From Flavobacterium sp. W4I14 (GTDB taxonomy: Bacteria > Bacteroidota > Bacteroidia > Sphingobacteriales > Sphingobacteriaceae): a DNA stretch of 64,000 bases. A model generated the notes under the pieces. The model was not told where the DNA came from, searched no databases, and saw only the letters and a list, made by a program, of their open reading frames with translations. This document shows, in pieces, positions 1-6,854 of the stretch (position 1 is its first letter; each line of letters opens with the position of its first letter). Position numbers and translations under genes: made by a program. The stretch covers positions 496,001-560,000 of the forward strand of contig JAUSZU010000001.1 in NCBI GenBank assembly GCA_030817875.1. Reading direction: 5' to 3'.

Positions 1-1101
1 TAAAGGTTTGGCTTTAAAATCTTTCAGTTGTTTAGCTCTATCCTGAAAATATTTAGTGCCGAAAGCTTTTCCGAATTTTTCTTCGCTTGCTTTTACTGAT
101 AAATACTCTGCGGTAGATTCTAAAAAGAACCAGAACAAAGTAGAGTTGGGTTGTAATACGTTGCCGAAATAATAATGGCCAATTTCATGTGCGATAAATG
201 GGTAATCGTTCTGGTTTTTAAGTTTATGTTGTTCCTCATCAATCATATCGCCCAGTTTAATGCCTGCAAAAGCAATGGTCGGAAAAGCCACAAAACCCCA
301 GCTTCTGCCTTTGTTAAATTTTTCTACCGGCGCATGCTCAATAAATACATTTTTTGTATTGTATGGGATTTTTAAAACCTTATAATAATAGGCTTTCATT
401 TCAGCAATATTCTGTTCAAAAACATTCAATTGCTTATCATTCATTTGCGTGTTTAAAAATAGCGCACCATTGGTTTTTTGGACATTATAATCTCCGGCAA
501 AAAGCATCGGTGCAATGGGGATATCCGATTTAAATCTGGCAATTGGGCCCGGTTTGGGCAGATCGCCGTTTACAAAAATCATCTTAGCATCCTTAACTGT
601 TACCTGGATATCGAAGGTCATCTGTTCAATCAGCTTGTCGTTTTTGATGTCGTAAATAATAGGATACCATTTAGATTGATCGGCAGCCCGCACGGTTTTG
701 CCATTAAAAGCAATCAATCCCTTAAAATCTATAAAGTTCAGTGTATCCGTATAAATTGGGAATGCTCCTGTATAGGTAATATGTAGTTTACCAGGATTTA
801 CCAGTGTGCTATCTTTGTATAATGGAACGTAAGTTAAACCTTCACCACGCATGGCACCGCCATAAAAGCCCGAATATTTTAGCGTTTGGTTTGCAGAATC
901 TTTTATAGCCTTAATGTTAAAGCCCTTATTTAACACAATTTGATAGTCTTTTGCCAGGTTGGGGATGTTGTTGAGTACAAAATCGCAGGTAATCTGGCCT
1001 GTAGCCATTACAACTTCTACTTTTCCGCTCAAGTGTGGTGTTTGTGCATGGACCTTAATGATCTGAAAGAACAATAAAATAAATATTGCAATTTTTTTCA
1101 T
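1..1101 (-). CDS. M1-like zinc metallopeptidase, exported (3' end outside window)
   Basis: Read from the minus strand, starting at the ATG at 1101 and still open at base 1, so the C-terminus lies outside the window. The first ~22 residues are a signal peptide ending in VHAQ. The protein has HEIGH at about residues 305-309, followed after exactly 18 residues by a Glu (about 328, in LESTAEY). This HEXXH-X18-E spacing is the gluzincin zinc site of M1 aminopeptidases. The GAMEN exopeptidase motif is not visible; the matching stretch reads GFVAFPTIAF. It is therefore M1-like rather than a canonical aminopeptidase, probably periplasmic. Substrate unknown. A terminator-like hairpin separates it from the deacetylase gene upstream. 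Confidence 0.8.
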   Translation of the reverse strand, partial: MKKIAIFILLFFQIIKVHAQTPHLSGKVEVVMATGQITCDFVLNNIPNLAKDYQIVLNKGFNIKAIKDSANQTLKYSGFYGGAMRGEGLTYVPLYKDSTLVNPGKLHITYTGAFPIYTDTLNFIDFKGLIAFNGKTVRAADQSKWYPIIYDIKNDKLIEQMTFDIQVTVKDAKMIFVNGDLPKPGPIARFKSDIPIAPMLFAGDYNVQKTNGALFLNTQMNDKQLNVFEQNIAEMKAYYYKVLKIPYNTKNVFIEHAPVEKFNKGRSWGFVAFPTIAFAGIKLGDMIDEEQHKLKNQNDYPFIAHEIGHYYFGNVLQPNSTLFWFFLESTAEYLSVKASEEKFGKAFGTKYFQDRAKQLKDFKAKPL

Positions 1102-1118
1102 GTTGTTGAGGTAACTCG

Positions 1119-1150
1119 TTAAAAAGAAAGTCCCCGGCTTTGTCGGGGGG
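1119..1150 (-). terminator. Rho-independent terminator after the deacetylase gene
   Basis: CCCCG pairs with CGGGG across a 7-nt loop, and the minus strand continues into a T-rich run (CTTTCTTTTT). It lies between the deacetylase stop (1159) and the M1-like start (1101), so the two genes are probably separate transcription units. Confidence 0.6.
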
Positions 1151-1158
1151 TATTTTGC

Positions 1159-2037
1159 TTAAAAGCTGTTTTTAATGCTGTTGCTTAATGTTTTTGGCGA
1201 CCAGTAACCACTGGCGATAATCCTGCGGATGGTAAACAACGGATCTTTTTCATCACGTTTGGTTGATAATTGATAAGCCATTCTAAAACCACGTTTTTTA
1301 AGCTCAGGAATACCTTCTGCATTCCATAAACCAAAAGGATAGGCAAATTCTGTCATTTTTTTACCTGTAATTTCTTCCAGTTTTTTGGTTGGTTTATCTA
1401 ATTGCTCTTCCCAATCTTTGCCTGCATATTTTTTAAAGTTTTTATGATCGTAAGTGTGGCTGCCGATCACATTTCCCTCGTCAGCAAGTTGTTTAATCTG
1501 CTCTTTGCTCATGTAATCTACAAATTTGCCTTTTTTGCCGATCGAAACGGTCATGATGAAATAAACGGCTTTATACCCCAGTTTATCTAAAGTTGGGCGT
1601 ACAATGGTAAACTGATCCAAGTCTGTATCATCAAAAGTTAACATAATGGGTTTGCTCGGTAGGGCAGCACCAGTGTTCAGATAGGCATAAAGCTGATCTG
1701 GTAAAATGGTATGATAACCGCTATCGGCCAACATTTTCATCTGGTCTTTAAAATTCTGGATTTCTACAATATAATCTTTACCTACTTTGCCATCAGTTGG
1801 TTTCCAGTTTCTTACCTGGTGATAACATAAAATAGGTACCTGTTTCCGGGCTAAAATGGTTTTGGCATCAGCAACTTTTATTTTCGAAACGTCAACCGGT
1901 GTTCCAGTACTTGTAGCAGTTTTGGAAGTTTGCGCGGTAGAATCTTTAGCCGTGGCATTTTCTGTTTGAGATTTAGATTGGCAGCTGGCAAATAAGATTA
2001 CTCCGGCTGTTATTAGGGTTAAAAAGCTGTATTTCAT
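1159..2037 (-). CDS. Polysaccharide deacetylase (NodB/CE4) lipoprotein
   Basis: 292 aa. The N-terminus carries a lipobox (LFASC, Cys19), so it is probably an anchored lipoprotein, followed by a Ser/Thr/Ala-rich linker of about 30 residues. The NodB homology domain starts near residue 68 (PILCYHQV). Motif 1 is TFDD (134-137, catalytic base and metal Asp), motif 2 is SHTYDH (193-198, metal-binding HxxxH), and a motif-3-like AYPFG is at 232-236. CE4 enzymes remove N- or O-acetyl groups from polymers such as poly-GlcNAc or peptidoglycan. The overall layout resembles PgaB/IcaB-type deacetylases, but no exopolysaccharide synthase is adjacent, so the substrate is open. Confidence 0.88.
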   Translation of the reverse strand: MKYSFLTLITAGVILFASCQSKSQTENATAKDSTAQTSKTATSTGTPVDVSKIKVADAKTILARKQVPILCYHQVRNWKPTDGKVGKDYIVEIQNFKDQMKMLADSGYHTILPDQLYAYLNTGAALPSKPIMLTFDDTDLDQFTIVRPTLDKLGYKAVYFIMTVSIGKKGKFVDYMSKEQIKQLADEGNVIGSHTYDHKNFKKYAGKDWEEQLDKPTKKLEEITGKKMTEFAYPFGLWNAEGIPELKKRGFRMAYQLSTKRDEKDPLFTIRRIIASGYWSPKTLSNSIKNSF

Positions 2038-2213
2038 TATGAGGATATATAACTACAAAACTATAAAATCCGTCAATTATTTAACCATCAAAATAAATTG
2101 TGTTAATAATTAATTTTCGGTGCATAAAATTAAGCTAACTATCGCTTTTATTACACATTAAAGCCTGCTTAATAGGCTTTAATTAAATAATTTAGCAGCT
2201 CAAACAAATTTTG

Positions 2214-4721
2214 ATGAATAAACTTTATAAACTCCTGCTGTGTGTGCAGTTTTTATCCTTAACTGTAGCCGCACAAAACAAAACATTTACCCTAACCGAA
2301 AATATTCAGTCACAGCCTAAAGCAAATTATCAGCTTGCATCGCGCTTTTCGCCAAATAAGTTGAAAAAAATGGTTTATTCTACCGCTGTAGATCCACATT
2401 GGCTAAAGTTGAGCAACCGTTTCTGGTATACTTTCGAAAGCCCGAAAGGAAAATTCTGGTACCTGGTAGATCCTGCATCGAAAAGCAAAAAGCTGATGTT
2501 TGATAATGCTAAACTGGCTGCAGATATTACCCTGATTGTTCGCGATCCATTCGATGCAGAGCATTTGCCGCTTGAAAATCTGAAATTTGCAGCCGATGAA
2601 AAAAGTATTTCTTTCGAAATTAAAAGCAGTATTGATGAGCTAAAAAAAGACAGAAAAGATAAAAAAGCTGCAGATTCAATGCAGAAGAAAATATTTTCTT
2701 TCAAATACGAACTGGCCAGCGCGAAATTAACTGAAGTACCAAACTTCAGTAAGCCAAAACCAAAACCATCGTGGGGATCGGTAGCACCCGATTCATCGGC
2801 CATTATCTTCTCCCGTAATTACAACCTGTATTGGATGGATAAAGACAACTACAAAAAAGCAGTTAAAAATGAAGATGACAGTACGATCGTAGAACATCAG
2901 CTCACTAAAGACGGTGTTAAATTCTATTCGTACGGAAGTGATGGCGATGGCGAGAACAATGTAGAGAACGAAAAAAACAATAAAAAACGCCGTGGTGCTT
3001 ATGTGCTTTGGTCGCCGAATTCGAAATATTTCGTATTGGATAGAACCGATTCGCGTAAGGTTAAAGATCTTTGGGTAATTAACAGTGTTACACCTGGCCG
3101 TCCGACGTTAGAAACCTATAAATATCAAATGCCGGGAGAAGCTGAAGCCCCTCAGGATGAGGTTTTGTTGTTCGATTTTGCTGCAAAATCTTATAAAAAA
3201 CTGAGTGTCGCCGCATTTAAAGATCAAAGCGTTTCAGTTTGGAGCAAACCATCATTAAATAAAGACCGTGATAACGAATTCCGTCCGTCTATTTGGTTGG
3301 GTAATGATAGCAGATTCTATTTTTCACGCACCAGTCGCGATTTAAAACGTATTGACATTAGTACGGTTGATATTGCTACCGGGAAAGTTACGCCTTTAAT
3401 CGACGAACGTTTTAATACCTATGTTGAAGTTAACCGCCCAGGTTTGGTAAATGATGGCAACGAACTGATTCACTGGAGTGAGCGCGATGGTTGGGCACAT
3501 TTTTATCTTTTTGACGGAAATGGAAAGCTGAAAAACCAGATTACCAAAGGTGCTTTCCACTGTGAGAGTATCATAAATATCGACGAGAAAAAACGTATCC
3601 TTTATTTTACGGCAAATGGCAGGGAAGGTAAAGAAGATCCTTACTACTTACATTTATACAGCATCAATTTTGATGGCTCGAACATGAAACTTTTAAATGC
3701 AGGTGATTTTGACCATGTAGCGAATATGAATGATAACAATACTTTCTTTGTTGATAATTATTCGAGGGTAAATACTGCACCAAAAGCCACGCTTTATGAC
3801 GGGACTGGAAAAAAAGTGATGGATCTTGAAACTACAGATCTTTCATTATTAATAACAGCAGGTTACAAATTCCCTGAACCTTTCAAAGTAAAGGCTGATG
3901 ACGGAATTACCGATCTGTACGGCGTAATGTATAAACCTTTCGATTTCGATCCGAATAAAAAGTATCCAATTATCGAATATGTTTACCCAGGCCCACAAAC
4001 GGAAGCGGTAAACAAAGCTTTTAGCAAAAGCATGGACCGTACCGAGCGTTTAGCTCAATTTGGTTATATCGTAATTACGGTTGGTAACCGTGGCGGAAAC
4101 CCTTCGCGTTCTAAATGGTACCATACTTACGGTTATGGCAATCTGCGCGATTACGGTTTAGCCGATAAGAAAACAGCTATTGAGCAGCTGGCAGCCAAAT
4201 ATTCTTACATCGACGAATCGAAAGTGGGCATTACAGGTCACTCTGGCGGTGGTTTTATGTCAACAGCCGCTATGTTGGTTTATCCTGATTTCTTTAAAGC
4301 TGCGGTTTCGAATGCCGGAAACCACGACAATAGCATTTACAACCGCTGGTGGAGCGAAAAACACCATGGGGTAAAAGAAACGATTTCGTTAAAAGGAGAT
4401 ACCTCGTTTAAATATAGCATTGATAAAAACCCCGATCTTGCCAAAAACTTAAAAGGGCATTTGTTATTGATGCATGGCGATGTAGATAATAATGTGCATC
4501 CCGCAAACTCTATCCGCGTGGCCAATGCGCTAATGAAAGCTGGTAAACGTTTCGATTTCTTGATTATTCCTGGCCAGCGCCATGGTTTTGGAGATATGAC
4601 GGAGTATGCTTTCTGGAAACTGGCCGATCATTTTAACAAATATTTAATCGGCGATTTTTCTGAACCGAGTGATGTTGATTTAGTAGAAATGGATAGGGAT
4701 ATCGAACAGAACGGAAAATAG
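2214..4721 (+). CDS. S9 family peptidase, dipeptidyl-peptidase IV type
   Basis: 835 aa from the ATG at 2214; a TTG directly upstream is in frame, but ATG gives a normal signal peptide (MNKLYKLLLCVQFLSLTVAAQ). The N-terminal ~550 residues are the eight-bladed propeller of DPP-IV-type enzymes. The C-terminal alpha/beta hydrolase carries the nucleophile in GHSGGG (Ser677), the acid in HGDVDNNVH and the base in GQRHGFG. The family removes X-Pro or X-Ala dipeptides from peptide N-termini, here probably in the periplasm. Length and domain order are normal. A clear terminator follows at 4746. Confidence 0.92.
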   Translation: MNKLYKLLLCVQFLSLTVAAQNKTFTLTENIQSQPKANYQLASRFSPNKLKKMVYSTAVDPHWLKLSNRFWYTFESPKGKFWYLVDPASKSKKLMFDNAKLAADITLIVRDPFDAEHLPLENLKFAADEKSISFEIKSSIDELKKDRKDKKAADSMQKKIFSFKYELASAKLTEVPNFSKPKPKPSWGSVAPDSSAIIFSRNYNLYWMDKDNYKKAVKNEDDSTIVEHQLTKDGVKFYSYGSDGDGENNVENEKNNKKRRGAYVLWSPNSKYFVLDRTDSRKVKDLWVINSVTPGRPTLETYKYQMPGEAEAPQDEVLLFDFAAKSYKKLSVAAFKDQSVSVWSKPSLNKDRDNEFRPSIWLGNDSRFYFSRTSRDLKRIDISTVDIATGKVTPLIDERFNTYVEVNRPGLVNDGNELIHWSERDGWAHFYLFDGNGKLKNQITKGAFHCESIINIDEKKRILYFTANGREGKEDPYYLHLYSINFDGSNMKLLNAGDFDHVANMNDNNTFFVDNYSRVNTAPKATLYDGTGKKVMDLETTDLSLLITAGYKFPEPFKVKADDGITDLYGVMYKPFDFDPNKKYPIIEYVYPGPQTEAVNKAFSKSMDRTERLAQFGYIVITVGNRGGNPSRSKWYHTYGYGNLRDYGLADKKTAIEQLAAKYSYIDESKVGITGHSGGGFMSTAAMLVYPDFFKAAVSNAGNHDNSIYNRWWSEKHHGVKETISLKGDTSFKYSIDKNPDLAKNLKGHLLLMHGDVDNNVHPANSIRVANALMKAGKRFDFLIIPGQRHGFGDMTEYAFWKLADHFNKYLIGDFSEPSDVDLVEMDRDIEQNGK

Positions 4722-4745
4722 TTTTTATTACAATAGTTTATTTCG

Positions 4746-4778
4746 ATGGCCTGTGGAAACGCAGGCCATTTTTTATAA
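4746..4778 (+). terminator. Terminator after the S9 peptidase gene
   Basis: ATGGCCTG pairs with CAGGCCAT over an 8-nt loop, followed by a T run, 25 bases after the stop codon. Confidence 0.8.
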
Positions 4779-4786
4779 TGATAAGT

Positions 4787-5085
4787 CGTCATTGCGAAGC
4801 TAATTTTAATTGCAGCGTCACCCTGACCTGTAGCGCAGCGGAAAGCTACGCAGTAAATTTATTTCAGGGTCTACCTCAATATTTTTTGGAAAGCAGGCTC
4901 CGGTAGTTCTTCGGTTATTTCAGTCCTGCTATTGCTATAGTCCCGATTTGAATTTTATTAAATACAATATTGGTTTAAATCGGGAGCTATTCGGCGCTAT
5001 CAGGTTTGATTAATTTAGGGTTGTGTTCCAAATTTAAACCTTTCTATTGCAAAGTTTTTTCCCTTTTCACCATGGTTTGTAAGCA
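4787..5085. repeat. Gene-free stretch with degraded palindromic elements
   Basis: The gap between the S9 peptidase and the PepSY-like gene begins with a GTCATTGCGAAG tract that looks like one arm of a large palindrome found elsewhere in the window (compare 20286-20380). It also holds an imperfect hairpin at 4937-4990 (CCCGATTT / AAATCGGG). No coding potential was recognised. Confidence 0.5.
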
Positions 5086-5172
5086 CGCAAATCATCTTGT
5101 TATTACTTAACCACAGATAAAAAGGATGGACACAGATTCAATCCGTGTTTATCTGTGTCCATCTGTGGCTAA
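5086..5172 (+). repeat. CCACAGAT-type palindromic repeat, copy 1
   Basis: An ~87-bp unit whose core is an inverted repeat: CCACAGAT and GGACACAGAT on the left, separated by a 9-nt bulge (AAAAAGGAT), pair with ATCTGTGTCC-ATCTGTGG on the right. It is nearly identical to the copy at 5747-5832, including about 20 bp of left flank (CGCAAA.CAT...TTGTTA). Degraded relatives occur at 31748, 33062 and 35584. Confidence 0.85.
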
Positions 5173-5291
5173 CCCATTTTCCTGCAAGCCATATGTTGTT
5201 TTTGGGAAACAATTTTCCTCCATGATTTGTGTCCTCTCAAACCATTCTGGTGATTTAGAAACAATTTAAAGGATATGGCTGTTGTTTTAAT

Positions 5292-5735
5292 ATGAACTAC
5301 AAAAGCACAATTTTGGCATCATTACTTTTAGTTGGAGGAATGGCCAGTAGCAGCGCTCAAGATATAGATCAAAAAGATGTTCCATCAGTGATTAAATCAG
5401 CATTTAATAAAGCTTATCCAAAAGCAACAGATGTAGGTTGGGAAAAGAAAGGCGCAAATTATGAGGTCGATTTTAATTTAGGGAAGGTAGATCATAAAGC
5501 CACCTATGCGGCTTCAGGCAAAACAATTTCTTTCGAAAAAGATATTCCAAATGCTCAATTGCCAACAGTAATTGCTAAAAATATTAAAGCAAAATATCCA
5601 AAAGGTAGAATCGATGACGTAGATTGGATTAATACTGCTGGAAAAATAACCTATAAAATTGATATCGAAGGTACACCGGATGTAAATGTTTGGTATGATG
5701 CCAGTGGAAAGTTTATCAAAGAGGTAGCCGACTAA
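5292..5735 (+). CDS. PepSY-like domain periplasmic protein
   Basis: 147 aa with a signal peptide cut after about residue 22 (ASSSAQ). The rest is two repeats of a small domain of the type ...VIKSAFNKAYPKATDVGWEKKGANYEVDF and ...VIAKNIKAKYPKGRIDDVDWINTAGKITYKIDI. This is the pattern of the PepSY-like family of Bacteroidota (PF11396), related in fold to beta-lactamase inhibitor proteins and PepSY domains. No enzymatic role is known. The gene stands alone, bracketed on both sides by near-identical palindromic repeats, and may be expressed on its own. Confidence 0.85.
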   Translation: MNYKSTILASLLLVGGMASSSAQDIDQKDVPSVIKSAFNKAYPKATDVGWEKKGANYEVDFNLGKVDHKATYAASGKTISFEKDIPNAQLPTVIAKNIKAKYPKGRIDDVDWINTAGKITYKIDIEGTPDVNVWYDASGKFIKEVAD

Positions 5736-5746
5736 ATTTTTAAACT

Positions 5747-5832
5747 CGCAAACCATTTGTTAGTTATTTAACCACAGATAAAAAGGATGGACACAGATTC
5801 AATCCGTGTTGATCAGTGTCCATCTGTGGTCG
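5747..5832 (+). repeat. CCACAGAT-type palindromic repeat, copy 2
   Basis: Second near-identical copy of the 5086-5172 unit, in the same orientation, beginning 12 bases after the PepSY-like stop codon. The right arm differs by a few bases (GATCAGTGTCC). Confidence 0.85.
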
Positions 5833-5842
5833 ATAAACAAAA

Positions 5843-5865
5843 AAGCCCCGAAAATTTCGGGGCTT
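5843..5865 (-). terminator. Terminator after the M57-like gene
   Basis: AAGCCCCGAA pairs with TTCGGGGCTT; the minus strand continues into TTTTTTG. It serves the minus-strand gene ending at 5897. Confidence 0.8.
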
Positions 5866-5896
5866 CTGATCTGTTAAGGTAATCCGTTAATTTTTT

Positions 5897-6733
5897 TTAT
5901 TTGTAAAGGTAATTTACTGCAATCACATCATTTGCATTGAAAGTACGGTTGCCACCATTAGAACAGGCCAACATAAATGAGCCTGCATCAGGAGTTGAAG
6001 GCGTTCCTGGGATTCTAACAGCGCCTACATTCGATGCACCTTCGTTGCCTGCACCACTTGCGCCACAGCTAAAGGCACGGTTCATGTAATCGGTATGGCG
6101 GAAACCGATGCAATGGCCAACTTCGTGCTGGATCACAGAAGCTAGATACAATAAATTAGGATTGGTTCCATAAGCCGCCGTGTTGGTGTTCATTCTGATC
6201 TGGTTAAAAGGCTGACCAGAAGAAGTAGGGAAGCCAGCAGAGCCTAAGGTAATAAAGCCGCCACTCGGACCTTCGTTAAAGCCAACAACGTTAATGTTTC
6301 CGGTTGTACCAGCACTTGCCCTTTGGAAGGTAATACGTAAACCCAATGAGTTGTATCTCGAAATCATGGTGTTTACAGCATCGCTATATACCTGAGGTAA
6401 ATTGGTTACCGACACTGTAATTACACGCGGTAATGATTTAACAATGTTCGTGGTTCGGTACTGTTCAGTTTCGGCAATGTTTAAATTTGCACCAGTAGAA
6501 GGTTCAGCTAAATTGTCATCAGTTAAAAGAATATCTCCCTCTACCAAATAACCTTCGTCTATCTTACGGATATTGTCGGTGCTAAAGCCTAGAGATTTAA
6601 TCTGTGATAATTTGTCAGCTGAAATATCAGTTTTGTTTTCTACTGCGTTTTCTGTATTATTACTCTTACAGGAATATAATGTTGTGAATAGAAGACATAG
6701 TGCTGCAATGGATAAAAATTGGGATGTTTTCAT
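5897..6733 (-). CDS. M57-type (dual-action HEIGH) zinc metalloprotease lipoprotein
   Basis: 278 aa. A lipobox (LYSC, Cys22) predicts a lipid-anchored envelope protein. The C-terminal half has HEVGHCIGFRH at about residues 203-213, the HEXXHXXGXXH zinc site of metzincins, with a conserved DYMNR just after it where metzincins often place the Met-turn. The pattern fits the Bacteroidota peptidase M57 family (dual-action HEIGH metallopeptidase, PF12388). Residues ~30-90 resemble the propeptide-like region of that family. It is divergent from a T9SS-exported subtilase; the starts are 121 bp apart, so co-regulation is possible. Confidence 0.87.
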   Translation of the reverse strand: MKTSQFLSIAALCLLFTTLYSCKSNNTENAVENKTDISADKLSQIKSLGFSTDNIRKIDEGYLVEGDILLTDDNLAEPSTGANLNIAETEQYRTTNIVKSLPRVITVSVTNLPQVYSDAVNTMISRYNSLGLRITFQRASAGTTGNINVVGFNEGPSGGFITLGSAGFPTSSGQPFNQIRMNTNTAAYGTNPNLLYLASVIQHEVGHCIGFRHTDYMNRAFSCGASGAGNEGASNVGAVRIPGTPSTPDAGSFMLACSNGGNRTFNANDVIAVNYLYK

Positions 6734-6854
6734 CTTGTTTAGGTTTGATTTTTTTAGAATGAATAAGTTAGTTAATAAAATTTGTGGATTACCTTATTAA
6801 TCCTAATTTAGAGAAGATAATTGATGTAAACAAAATTTTACAATAAAATAAATA

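Noticed and set aside
478..786. Open frame on the plus strand, ~100 codons
   Set aside because: Lies antisense within the M1-like gene, which has a signal peptide and an exact zinc motif; no motif of its own.
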